The notes under the pieces were generated by a model, which saw nothing but the letters and a program-made list of their open reading frames with translations, did not search any database and was not told where the DNA came from. A DNA stretch of 64,000 nt from Vibrio sp. JC009 (GTDB lineage Bacteria; Pseudomonadota; Gammaproteobacteria; Enterobacterales; Vibrionaceae), in contig NZ_CP092106.1 in assembly GCF_029016485.1 (NCBI RefSeq), positions 1,178,001 to 1,242,000 of the forward strand. The letters run 5' to 3'. Shown here piece after piece: positions 27,423-36,084 of the stretch (position 1 is the first letter of the stretch; the number at the start of each line of letters is the position of its first letter). Made by a program: the position numbers and the translations under genes.

Positions 27423-28943
27423 ATGACCAAAAAGAGGACATCTATGGCAAACATCAAAGAGGTATTGCGCCTTAAATTCGAATGCGGTTTATCGACCAGA
27501 AAGATCGCCGCATGCACCAAGGTCGGACGCTCGACCATCTCTGAGATCCTGATCCGGTTTGAACAAAGTGATCTGGATTGGCCGCTTCCTGGCTGCTACT
27601 CAGATACCGAGTTAACTCAGGCACTGTATCGGGAAAAAGCAGCTAATCAGGATAAGATCATGCCTGACTTCGCCCAGTGCTTTATCGATCTTAGGCGTAA
27701 AGGCATGACAAAACGGCTCCTGTGGGAAGAGCATGTTGCGGAGCATCAAGAGAGAGCCTACCGCTACAGCCAGTTCTGCGAGCACTACCTACGCTGGCAT
27801 AAGAAACAAAAACGCAGCATGCGTCAGATCCACACCGCCGGAGATAAGCTGTTTATCGACTACTGCGGCCCGACGATCCCCGTGGTTAACCCCGATACCG
27901 GAGAAGTACGTCACGCTCAGATCTTCGTTGCGACGCTGGGAGCCTCCAACTATGCCTGCCCAAGTCAGAAGCTGGAGCACTGGCTGGAAGCCCACGCGAA
28001 CGCCTTCGAACACTTTGGTGGGGTGCCGGCTCTCCTGATCCCGGATAATCTTAAAGCCGCTGTCACTAAAACCGATCGTTATGAACCGAAGCTTAATGAC
28101 AGCTATCGTAAACTCGCTAACCATTACGGAACGGCCGTTATGCCTGCCCGGCCTTATAAGCCGAAGGATAAAGCCAAAGCAGAAAATGCGGTGCTGATCG
28201 TCGAGCGCTGGATCATGATGCGCCTTCGCCACCGGGTCTTCCATACCTTCCATGAGCTGAATCTCTCGATCCGAGAGCTCATGGACTCACTAAACCAGCG
28301 AGAAATGAAGCAACTGGGTGCCAGCCGTAAAGCCTTGTTCGACAGCCTGGATAAACCGGCCCTTAAGCCTCTCCCAGCCCAGCGCTACCTCTATACAGAG
28401 ATCAAGCGTGCCAAGGTGGGACCGGACTATCACATCGAGTACAGACGCCATTACTACTCGGTTCCCCATCAGTTGGTTGGTCAACATGTCGCTCTGGAGG
28501 CGAACTCACGTCTCATCCAGATCTATCACCAGGGAAACCTGGTGTCTCAACATCCGGCCAGTCAAAAAGAGCGCGGGATCAGCACGCACGCGGAACATAT
28601 GCCCAGCAATTATCAATATCAGAAGTGGAATCCGGAGCGGTTGCTGAGCTGGGGAGGCAATATAGGCGCGGCCAACCGAGAAGTAGTGAGCATCCAGCTA
28701 AGATCTAAAGATCATCCAGAGCAGGCGTACCGCAGTTGCCTTGGTCTGCTCAATCTCACCAAGAAATACAGTGACGTACGCTTAGAGCAGGCCTGCAAAG
28801 ATGCTCTGATGGTAAACAAGCCCTATCTCCGCTTCATCAGAAACCTGCTTGAACACCACCGGGAAGGCCAACTCTCTTCCGAGTCTCATACCACTCCGGA
28901 TATCCAGCACAGCAATGTGCGCGGCCCGAACTGTTACCACTAG
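27423..28943 (+). CDS. istA: IS21-family transposase IstA
   Basis: The 506-residue transposase starts at the ATG at 27423, preceded by AAGGAAG; the open frame extends 35 codons upstream without a ribosome site. The N-terminal HTH (KFECGLSTRKIAACTKVGRS) is followed by a DDE integrase core: first Asp in GDKLFIDYCGPTIP, second Asp in LLIPDNLKAAV, and Glu in KDKAKAENAVLIVERW. It catalyses cut-and-join steps with IstB as helper. It looks intact. Confidence 0.95.
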   Translation: MTKKRTSMANIKEVLRLKFECGLSTRKIAACTKVGRSTISEILIRFEQSDLDWPLPGCYSDTELTQALYREKAANQDKIMPDFAQCFIDLRRKGMTKRLLWEEHVAEHQERAYRYSQFCEHYLRWHKKQKRSMRQIHTAGDKLFIDYCGPTIPVVNPDTGEVRHAQIFVATLGASNYACPSQKLEHWLEAHANAFEHFGGVPALLIPDNLKAAVTKTDRYEPKLNDSYRKLANHYGTAVMPARPYKPKDKAKAENAVLIVERWIMMRLRHRVFHTFHELNLSIRELMDSLNQREMKQLGASRKALFDSLDKPALKPLPAQRYLYTEIKRAKVGPDYHIEYRRHYYSVPHQLVGQHVALEANSRLIQIYHQGNLVSQHPASQKERGISTHAEHMPSNYQYQKWNPERLLSWGGNIGAANREVVSIQLRSKDHPEQAYRSCLGLLNLTKKYSDVRLEQACKDALMVNKPYLRFIRNLLEHHREGQLSSESHTTPDIQHSNVRGPNCYH

Positions 28944-28952
28944 GAGAGCGAC

Positions 28953-29693
28953 ATGAACCAGATCAATGAGCAACTAAGATCCCTTCGTCTTGGCCACGCC
29001 GCCAAGGCACTCGAGCAGCAGCGGGAGCAGCTAACCACCTACGCAGAACTGACGTTCGAGGAACGACTGAGCCTGCTGCTTGAAAGTGAAGTGCTGGGAC
29101 GAAGCCAGGCCAAGATCCTGCGCCTGAAACGACAAGCTAAGCTACGGGTGGATGCCTTACCCAGCCAGCTTATCTACAAAGAAGATCGGGGGCTAAAACG
29201 TGTCCAGATGAGCGAGCTGCTAACGGGGAGCTACCTGTTAAAGCATCAGAACATCTTGATCACCGGGCCAACAGGAGCAGGGAAAACCTATGTTGCCTGT
29301 GCACTGGCTGCTCAGGCGTGTGAGCAGGAATATAGCGTCCGATACTATCGCCTCAGCCGTTTACTGGACGATCTGAGTCCCGGTCGCCTGGACGGTAGCT
29401 ATCAGAAGCAGCTTCTTGCCTTGTCGAAGAAACAACTGTTGATCTTAGACGACTGGGGAATGGAGAAACTGAGTCAGGATCATGCGGGTCATCTGCTGGA
29501 GCTCCTGGAAGATCGGTATCAAACGGCCAGCACGATCATGATAAGCCAGCTCCCAGTCAAAGAGTGGTACAACATGATAGGCAATGCCACGGTGGCAGAT
29601 GCACTTCTGGACAGGCTGATCCACAACAGCCACCGGATCGAGCTGGGAGGAGAATCAATGAGAAAACTGGTGCAATCCGGACAGTTGGGGTAA
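28953..29693 (+). CDS. istB: IS21-family helper ATPase IstB
   Basis: The 246-residue AAA+ ATPase is related to DnaC. Walker A is GPTGAGKTYVACAL at about residue 105 and Walker B is LLILDDWGME. The C-terminal part (NATVADALLDRLIHNSHRIEL) carries the arginine-rich sensor region typical of IstB. It selects target DNA and stimulates IstA. It starts 9 bases after the istA stop, with GGAGAG as ribosome site, and appears intact. Confidence 0.95.
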   Translation: MNQINEQLRSLRLGHAAKALEQQREQLTTYAELTFEERLSLLLESEVLGRSQAKILRLKRQAKLRVDALPSQLIYKEDRGLKRVQMSELLTGSYLLKHQNILITGPTGAGKTYVACALAAQACEQEYSVRYYRLSRLLDDLSPGRLDGSYQKQLLALSKKQLLILDDWGMEKLSQDHAGHLLELLEDRYQTASTIMISQLPVKEWYNMIGNATVADALLDRLIHNSHRIELGGESMRKLVQSGQLG

Positions 29694-29772
29694 AAATAGA
29701 GTTAGAGAAAAGCGAGGGAAACTGGTGTCCGGATTAAACCGGTGCCGGTGTCCGGATTAGCCGGAATACGCA

Positions 29773-29778
29773 CACAGA
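29773..29778. repeat. Target-site duplication, right copy
   Basis: CACAGA immediately follows the right IS end and matches 27187-27192. Confidence 0.85.
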
Positions 29779-29887
29779 TGAGATACGGCAGCAAATAACA
29801 AAATCAGGTATGGGATATTACGGAGCGACTGGAAAAGGAAATACTGAGTATTCTCATAAATCTTATTACACTGCTACAGGAAAGTAG
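29779..29887 (+). pseudogene. Effector C fragment, C-terminal 36 codons beyond the IS
   Basis: It reads DEIRQQITKSGMGYYGATGK and then KGNTEYSHKSYYTATGK to a TAG at 29885-29887, closely matching the end of effector D. It holds the paired YxxATGK tail. It is cut from its 5' part by the IS21-type element, and it ends one base before the immunity C start codon. Confidence 0.88.
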
Positions 29888-29888
29888 G

Positions 29889-30944
29889 ATGAAAACAATC
29901 ACACTGGTTAGGACGACATTACGAGCAATCACCTTAATGGTTTTAATAAGTACCTCGTCGCTTAGTGTTGGGGGAGAATTAGAAACACTTACAGCACAGC
30001 AGGCGTATGAAAAAGCTAAACTGCTAAATGCGCAATATAAAAAGAAACAAGCAAAAAATTACCTGAAATATGCGATAAGTAAAGGACATGCTAAGGCTAC
30101 CTTTATGTACTCGGAATTGATAAAGCATAACGCATTTGTTCAGCAAAAAGATGAGAGTGATTATGCCTTAAAAGCCGCTCAATTGGGTAGTGTAAATGCG
30201 ATGGTTAAAGTTACCCGAAGTATTCATATTTCTAAACAAGAAAAAGATTTTTTTCGGGGGCAGGCATTGGCAATCTTGAAAAGAAAGATTAAATCGGGAG
30301 ATGTACAGGCAATAGGAAAAATGCCGGGTCTGTATTCTGATGATGATAGGCAAATGGATTGGGTAATTAAAGCTGCAGAGGCAGGGCATCCTCATAGCCA
30401 ATATTATTTAGCAAAGCGTTATCAACATGGAACTTACGGTTGGTTTTTAATTCCGGGAAACCGAGAAAGGGAAATAAGAAGATTGTTTAAAGCTGCAGCA
30501 GAGTCCGGTTATCCTCCTGCAATCGATAAATATGGAAGTGTCCTATATCAAGACAATACGCTAAAGGCCAAAAAAGAGGCTCTCGAGTGGTTTTATAAAG
30601 GAGTAGAAAACGGGGAAGCTCAAAGCCTTTTATTTTTTGCCAGATTGCATACAGAGGTTGATTGGTTGAGAGAGGTTCTTCCTTTCGATAAAACAAAGGG
30701 CGCAGGATACTACCAAGCCTACTTTTCGGTTATGAGTGATGAACATGATAAGGAACTCTATGATATCTATTGGGAATTTTATCAAACTCTCCTTTCCACG
30801 ATGACCGAGCCCGAAAAACAACAAGCCAACAAATTCGCCCAAGATTACCTATCAACCCACACCGTCCGTGCATTCGACGATTTCTGGGAGTGGGGTGTGG
30901 ATTATGGAGTTCGTGCAGAGATAAAGGATGCGCCTGGAGGGTAA
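29889..30944 (+). CDS. Sel1-repeat exported protein C, presumed immunity for orphan effector C
   Basis: The 351-residue protein has a signal peptide (LRAITLMVLISTSSLSVGG) and the same Sel1-repeat plan as B and D: about 200 conserved N-terminal residues, a divergent stretch of about 100 (EALEWFYKGVENGEAQSLLF; LYDIYWEFYQTLL), and the common tail ending VDYGVRAEIKDAPGG, seven residues longer than the others. Its effector is truncated and IS-disrupted yet this gene is intact, which fits retention of immunity against kin that still deploy effector C. Expression would need read-through from immunity B or a promoter in the IS. Confidence 0.8.
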   Translation: MKTITLVRTTLRAITLMVLISTSSLSVGGELETLTAQQAYEKAKLLNAQYKKKQAKNYLKYAISKGHAKATFMYSELIKHNAFVQQKDESDYALKAAQLGSVNAMVKVTRSIHISKQEKDFFRGQALAILKRKIKSGDVQAIGKMPGLYSDDDRQMDWVIKAAEAGHPHSQYYLAKRYQHGTYGWFLIPGNREREIRRLFKAAAESGYPPAIDKYGSVLYQDNTLKAKKEALEWFYKGVENGEAQSLLFFARLHTEVDWLREVLPFDKTKGAGYYQAYFSVMSDEHDKELYDIYWEFYQTLLSTMTEPEKQQANKFAQDYLSTHTVRAFDDFWEWGVDYGVRAEIKDAPGG

Positions 30945-30990
30945 GTTGCGAGCCTTATAACTCCTTCTTAGCAAGTTATGACCAATCCGA

Positions 30991-31023
30991 GTGACTAATT
31001 GCTTGAATTAAGCAAAATATTGC
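30991..31023. promoter_or_regulatory. 33-bp dyad, putative activator binding site of effector D
   Basis: Arms GTGACTAATTGCT and AGCAAAATATTGC around a 7-base centre have the same 13-7-13 plan and the same inner half-site ATTGCT/AGCA as the effector A dyad. It ends 53 bases before the -24 GG. Confidence 0.7.
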
Positions 31024-31073
31024 CGGCAAAACAGTTGTCAAGAATAACCTTTTGATTTTTAAGGATTCGTTCG

Positions 31074-31090
31074 TTGGCATTATTCTTGTT
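31074..31090 (+). promoter_or_regulatory. Sigma-54 (-24/-12) promoter of effector D
   Basis: TTGGCATTATTCTTGTT has GG at 31076-31077 and GT at 31088-31089, exact N10 spacing, nearly identical to the effector A promoter. The coding start is about 48 bases after the -12 element. Confidence 0.82.
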
Positions 31091-31137
31091 ACTTCAACTC
31101 AGAGGTTGATGCTACTTATAGAAACAGGAATCGTCTT

Positions 31138-34100
31138 ATGTCATCTGAGTCTCAATTCCCCCTGGAATCCTTATATTGCCAGAGCCAGATAGAAAACCCG
31201 GATAGCTCGCCGGGAGTCGAACCTGCACTGGATATCGGCTCCGAAGAGGTCACTCCCGCTCCTGTTGCATCGGCTTGTGCTGATGATATCAAGCCGATGG
31301 AGTACGAAGATCTGATTTATCTGACCGGCTCAGATAGCTTTTATCTTTTAAGTCGCGAAGGTAAGTCGCGCTGTCGGGAGGCGGAGCAGAAACTTTCGGC
31401 ATTAGTGGTGGATATTGATGATAAGGAAGGCAAGTTTCAGGGGCTGGCAAAATCCGGTTTGATGGATGCTTTGGTGTCGGCAGATCTGACTTCGTTTTTG
31501 GAGGGTGACGAAGAGAAGAAACGCTTGTCTGAATTGCGTTTACTGTTAGCTAAACCCGATGAGTCGGCTCGGCGTTTTTTTGATGAAGGGCAAGCGACTC
31601 ATGGCTATGCCTGGTCTCATTATGTTTCGGGTATTGAGTCGGAGTACAAAAAGCTTGAACAGAAGGCGGTATCCGTAGCGCGGAGTAAAGGTTACCGCTA
31701 CGAAAATGGCAAGCTTTATGGTAAGCGGGAGCTGGAAATACAGGCTGAGATAAAGCGCTATTTGAAAGCAAGAGAAGCCTTTGCCGGTAAAAGGGAAGTG
31801 CCACCTCAAGAGCAATTCGCGGCCTTAAAGAAAACCACTTCAGAGTTTGAAGAGTTAGTTGCCAAAACCGGCTATTCAGCCAAAGGCACCGCAGAGTATG
31901 TACAGGCAAACAGTAAGGACAAGTTGGTCAAAGTAGAAAAGAGTCTGCCTGAATTGATGGAGTCCATCGAAACACTGGCCTTATGCGGTATTGCTACCCC
32001 TGAATACGCTTTGAATCAGGAAGGTAATGGTCATGATGCTCTGGCTGAATATTACCAGTATCTGAAAGAGGCGAAAGAGACAGAGCAGCAGATACAGCAG
32101 AAATTTAAGCAACTGGACAGTTCAACCAATTTGTATGCCTTCGCGGATAATTCTGCTCAGATAATGCCAAATAAACTATTCGAAGATGAACTAAAACAGG
32201 TGGAAGTCCTTGAGGAAAAAGCTGCCAGAATTCGGGAAACGGCACAGAAGAATGTACTGAGCTGTGAGAGCCCAATGTACCTGCTGTGGGATACCGACTA
32301 TAAACCAAAACCGTTAACCCGGCTGGCAAAGGGCGACTTCCCGCTCAGAGAGTACTTATCCGCCGAGCCACAGGACAGAAAAGGTAAACTGCGGCAATTT
32401 CGTTACTTTTCCCTGTACCAATTACCAACCACCAAAACCCTCAAACCCGGCTCACTTTCGGTTGACGAAAACCCGGATCAGGCACTCATTCGTTTGCTTG
32501 GCGTCCATATTCAGCCTTTGCCAATTGAGCAGAGCTGGTTTGATGACCAAGGTCTGTTTGAACCTGAAAAACTCTATGACGCCCTGAAACAGAAGAAAAT
32601 AGCAGTAAAAATGCTACAGGGTGATATCAGTGGCTGGGAGGAAAATATCAAAGAAGTGCTGTTTGCCCGCAAGTTGAAAAAGCGGCTGGACCCGTTTGAC
32701 CGCAGTCCTCAGGCCCAGTTTTTCAGAATGGTAAATACAAACAAAACCAGCTCTGACTTACCCGGTCTATACAAGATGCACGTGAACGACTTTAAAAAGG
32801 TCAATATTGCAAGCCTGGAAGCCAGCTCTGAGATTTCGTTAGCGCGTGGTGAGCTGAATCTGTTTAAGGCAATTAGTGGCCGGGACTATCTCTACTTCCC
32901 GTCTGAAAACGTGAGTGAAAAGATGAGAGCAGAGTCCGTACCTCTCAGTTATATTGACCGCGACGGCACCCTGACCAACACCAGCTTTAACAACGGAGCA
33001 CTGCAGATGCGCTTTTATGCCAAAGCATGGGGATTTGTCGGCGCATGCTTAAGCTTTAACCCTGAGCTGGCACTGACGCATGAAGCCGACGGCGTTCATT
33101 TAACTACCGTTGGCTATAAGACCATTCAGGAAGAGCAGGTACTGGATATTGATTCTATTAACGCTTTTTTGTCCGCCGAAGCTGGTATAGAGCTCGGCTG
33201 CTTTATTGACTGGCTGCTACCCGATGATCTACCGGAGCTTCTGTCACGGGCACAGCAAAGCACACAAAGAATGGTTCTGGTACGGGGTGCAATAAAAGCT
33301 GAGGTAAAGAAAGAGATAAAGTTGCCCATACAGTTCCGCCTGAAAGATGGCAAACCTATGGTGAAGGTTAATATCGGGCCCTGTGCAACAACGGTCAGTT
33401 TTGAAGGTGAAATCTCTCCCTCAGCATTAGGCCTCTGGGTAACCCAGTTCCAGCGAATGCTGCGTAGATGCAAGTACCGCAAGATTGTCTCTGATTGCTC
33501 AACAGAATCCTTCGCTGACGAAGAGAGTTTTAACTTTATGGTTGGGCTTAGCCGGGCGATGCTCTTTACCCAGCTCAATGTCGGCAGCTTGTTAGCTTAC
33601 GGAAAAGATAAACTGGATACCCTGATTTCCTTTTTTGACCGCTCGGAGCGGGCTGGGATGGTAGCGCATATTTTTAATACTGCCGATCAGGAACTATTGA
33701 GGCAATGGGTGTTGTTATTGCCACCGGAAGCGTTGGGGCCGTTGTTGGATACTTTGGTTAGTGAGCCGGAGGAATTAAAAATACCAAGAGCAGGTGGTGG
33801 AACGGACGAGTATTCAATTGTTCAGGTGCACGCTTGGCAACAGATGGCTATCGCTAAAATTATCTGTTGGTTGTATTTGGATGCTGAAACGACAGGAGGT
33901 TGTTATCCAACCAGGCAACCGGAAAAGATACATGCAAGCCAGCGACAGTTAGAAGAAGCTGTTATACGTATGAATAGAAACAGTAAATCGCCTGAAGAGT
34001 ATGCGATGAAGGTGTGGATGTTTACGGTTAACAAAGCTCGGATAACTAAATTCATGTCATTTGATAATTGGCCGGAATTTAGTAAGCAAAATAAGCGAAA

Positions 34101-34311
34101 TATATCTATTGGAGATCTTAAGTTTGATCATTACAGGCTAATAACAGGATTTCCAGATCACTTTTCTACGCTAATTGTACATATGGACTATGTGCTCACT
34201 GACGAGATTAAACAGAAGATAACTGAGTCAAATAACGGGTATTCCAATGCTACTGGAAAAGGAAATACAGAATATTCCCACTCAAGTTACTATAGCGCGA
34301 CAGGAAAATAG
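31138..34311 (+). CDS. T6SS effector D, 1057 aa, with variable C-terminal tip
   Basis: This is an intact paralogue of effector B, nearly identical through about residue 980, so the domain description there applies. Differences cluster after SPEEYAMKVWMFTVNKARIT, where a tip of about 60 residues (FSKQNKRNISIGDLKFDHYR) is unlike B or C. The tail carries two copies of YxxATGK (YSNATGKGNTEYSH, then SSYYSATGK). It has its own dyad and sigma-54 promoter, with AGGA before the ATG, but no vgrG or adaptor of its own; delivery presumably uses the VgrG/DUF4123 pair encoded at 19-22 kb. The immunity gene starts two bases after its stop. Confidence 0.82.
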   Translation: MSSESQFPLESLYCQSQIENPDSSPGVEPALDIGSEEVTPAPVASACADDIKPMEYEDLIYLTGSDSFYLLSREGKSRCREAEQKLSALVVDIDDKEGKFQGLAKSGLMDALVSADLTSFLEGDEEKKRLSELRLLLAKPDESARRFFDEGQATHGYAWSHYVSGIESEYKKLEQKAVSVARSKGYRYENGKLYGKRELEIQAEIKRYLKAREAFAGKREVPPQEQFAALKKTTSEFEELVAKTGYSAKGTAEYVQANSKDKLVKVEKSLPELMESIETLALCGIATPEYALNQEGNGHDALAEYYQYLKEAKETEQQIQQKFKQLDSSTNLYAFADNSAQIMPNKLFEDELKQVEVLEEKAARIRETAQKNVLSCESPMYLLWDTDYKPKPLTRLAKGDFPLREYLSAEPQDRKGKLRQFRYFSLYQLPTTKTLKPGSLSVDENPDQALIRLLGVHIQPLPIEQSWFDDQGLFEPEKLYDALKQKKIAVKMLQGDISGWEENIKEVLFARKLKKRLDPFDRSPQAQFFRMVNTNKTSSDLPGLYKMHVNDFKKVNIASLEASSEISLARGELNLFKAISGRDYLYFPSENVSEKMRAESVPLSYIDRDGTLTNTSFNNGALQMRFYAKAWGFVGACLSFNPELALTHEADGVHLTTVGYKTIQEEQVLDIDSINAFLSAEAGIELGCFIDWLLPDDLPELLSRAQQSTQRMVLVRGAIKAEVKKEIKLPIQFRLKDGKPMVKVNIGPCATTVSFEGEISPSALGLWVTQFQRMLRRCKYRKIVSDCSTESFADEESFNFMVGLSRAMLFTQLNVGSLLAYGKDKLDTLISFFDRSERAGMVAHIFNTADQELLRQWVLLLPPEALGPLLDTLVSEPEELKIPRAGGGTDEYSIVQVHAWQQMAIAKIICWLYLDAETTGGCYPTRQPEKIHASQRQLEEAVIRMNRNSKSPEEYAMKVWMFTVNKARITKFMSFDNWPEFSKQNKRNISIGDLKFDHYRLITGFPDHFSTLIVHMDYVLTDEIKQKITESNNGYSNATGKGNTEYSHSSYYSATGK

Positions 34312-34312
34312 A

Positions 34313-35362
34313 ATGAAAACAAGAATGCTACTTAGGTGGCTGTTACAAGTGAGTTGTTTGGTTGTTCTAATTAATGTATCTCAAATTCGAGCAGATGATG
34401 ATTTAGCAGAACTTACGGCTCAAGAAGCTTTTGAAAAAGCGAAATTGTTAAATGCTCAATATAAACAAAAAGATGCAAAAAACTATCTGAAATATGCAAT
34501 GAGTAAAGGACATGCAAAAGCTACTTATATGTATTCAGAGCTGCTAAAGGGCAACGTATTTGTTCAGCAGAAAGATGAAAGTGATTATGCTTTGAAAGCT
34601 GCTCAATTGGGTAACGTAAACGCCATGGTTAAGGTAACCCGAAGTATCCATGTCTCTAAACAAAAAAAGAATTTCTTTCGTGGGCAGGCACTGGCAATTT
34701 TGAAAAGGAAGATTAAATCGGGAGATGCACTGGCAATAGGGAAAATGCCGGGGCTCTATTCTGATGACGATATTCAAATGGATTGGGTAATAAAAGCTGC
34801 AGAGGCAGGGCATCCTCATAGCCAATACTATTTAGCTAAGCGCTATCAGCATGGGACTTATGGCTGGTTTCTTGTTCCGGGAAAACGAGATAAGGAGATA
34901 CAGAGGTTGTACAGAGAAGCAGCTGAGTCCGGATATCCTCCTGCGATGGATGCGTATGCTTCATTGCTTGCAGCAAATGAAAAAACAAAAGAAGAAGCGG
35001 TGAAGTGGCTTTTGAAAGGTGTTGATTCAGGTATAGCACAAAACTTAATTTATATGGCTGAGTTTTATAGTTATGACGACTATTTAAGAGACGTTGTGCC
35101 ATACAGTAAAACGAAAGCGGCTGGATATTTTCAAATTTATTATTCGGTTATGGGGGACGAGATCGTAGGAGATAGCTCCAAAAAATATGCTCATGAAAAA
35201 AGGAAAGAACTCTATCACGAACTCCTTTCCACGATGACCGAGCCCGAAAAACAACAAGCCAACAAATTCGCCCAAGACTACCTATCAACCCACACAGTCC
35301 GTGCATTCGACGACTTCTGGGAGTGGGGCGTGGACTATGGAGTTCGGACAGACATAAATTGA
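34313..35362 (+). CDS. Sel1-repeat exported protein D, presumed immunity to effector D
   Basis: The 349-residue protein starts at the ATG at 34313, immediately after the effector stop; an upstream in-frame ATG lies inside the effector gene and would destroy the signal peptide. Signal: LLRWLLQVSCLVVLINVSQI, cut near RA-DD. Sel1-like repeats follow (DAKNYLKYAMSKGHAKATYM, GHPHSQYYLAKRYQHGTYG, GYPPAMDAYASLLAAN). Residues of about 210-310 are specific to this copy (EEAVKWLLKGVDSGIAQNLI; EIVGDSSKKYAHEKRKELY). The common tail ends VDYGVRTDIN. It is the presumed periplasmic antidote of effector D. Confidence 0.82.
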   Translation: MKTRMLLRWLLQVSCLVVLINVSQIRADDDLAELTAQEAFEKAKLLNAQYKQKDAKNYLKYAMSKGHAKATYMYSELLKGNVFVQQKDESDYALKAAQLGNVNAMVKVTRSIHVSKQKKNFFRGQALAILKRKIKSGDALAIGKMPGLYSDDDIQMDWVIKAAEAGHPHSQYYLAKRYQHGTYGWFLVPGKRDKEIQRLYREAAESGYPPAMDAYASLLAANEKTKEEAVKWLLKGVDSGIAQNLIYMAEFYSYDDYLRDVVPYSKTKAAGYFQIYYSVMGDEIVGDSSKKYAHEKRKELYHELLSTMTEPEKQQANKFAQDYLSTHTVRAFDDFWEWGVDYGVRTDIN

Positions 35363-35433
35363 TTAGTTTTGTATTAGCCGAGCATCACTTCTAATATATT
35401 GTAATCATTACATAAGAATTTCCGGGCTAAGCC

Positions 35434-36084
35434 ATGAACACGCTTTTCGAAACTTTAGAGAAACACGCCGATCCTGAAAAGGCGAAGCAGATGAGCGCTT
35501 ATATGAAAAACCAGTTTCCTTTTCTGGGGATTCAGACTCCTAAACGAAGGGAGTTGTGTAAGCCGTTTTGGGCAGAGCGACGTCAGGAAAAAGAAGTAGA
35601 CTGGACGTTTGTTGAGGGATGCTGGGCCAAAGCAGAGCGGGAGTTTCAGTATGTGGCTCTGGATTATCTGAGCAAAAAGAAACGTTACCTGAAGCCGGAG
35701 CATATTCCTCGTCTGAAGCAACTCGCTCTTACCAAATCATGGTGGGACAGTATTGATTGTCTGGACAGGCTTATCGGTGATATTGGTTTAACTTGCACCG
35801 AAGTGGATAAGTTAATGCTTGAGTGGAGTACCGATGAGAATTTCTGGCTCAGAAGAATCGCTATTGATCATCAGCTAAACCGCAAAGACAAAACTAATAC
35901 AGCATTGCTAAGAGAAATCCTGATCAATAACCTGAATCAGGAAGAGTTCTTTATTAACAAAGCGATAGGCTGGAGTTTACGAAGTTACAGCAAAATCGAC
36001 CCTGACTGGGTACGTCTTTTTATCGCTGAGAATAGAGAAGGTCTTTCAGCCCTTAGTATCCGGGAAGGAAGTAAATACCTATGA
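35434..36084 (+). CDS. AlkD-like DNA alkylation repair protein
   Basis: The 216-residue helical-repeat protein is of the DNA alkylation repair (AlkD/AlkC) family: MSAYMKNQFPFLGIQTPKRR at the start, WWDSIDCLDRLIG and WLRRIAIDHQLNRKDKTN in the middle, and INKAIGWSLRSYSKIDPDWV at the end. The W-D and R pairs are the DNA-glycosylase pocket residues known from Bacillus AlkD, which removes N3- and N7-alkylpurines. The protein is cytosolic. It lies 71 bases after the T6SS island with its own ribosome site and converges with the putA satellite gene, overlapping its end by six bases. Confidence 0.88.
   Translation: MNTLFETLEKHADPEKAKQMSAYMKNQFPFLGIQTPKRRELCKPFWAERRQEKEVDWTFVEGCWAKAEREFQYVALDYLSKKKRYLKPEHIPRLKQLALTKSWWDSIDCLDRLIGDIGLTCTEVDKLMLEWSTDENFWLRRIAIDHQLNRKDKTNTALLREILINNLNQEEFFINKAIGWSLRSYSKIDPDWVRLFIAENREGLSALSIREGSKYL

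Larger units (their letters stand above)
27193..29772 (+). mobile_element. Complete IS21-family insertion sequence, 2580 bp
   Basis: The left end TGCATATTCCGG and the right end CCGGAATACGCA are inverted repeats with TG...CA termini (11 of 12 positions). The element carries the istA and istB genes in order and has several internal TCCGGA-type copies near both ends, as is usual for IS21 relatives. It is flanked by the 6-bp duplication CACAGA. Removing the element plus one duplication restores an open frame LTDEIRQQI that matches LTDEIKQKI of effector D, so the boundaries are firm. Confidence 0.95.
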
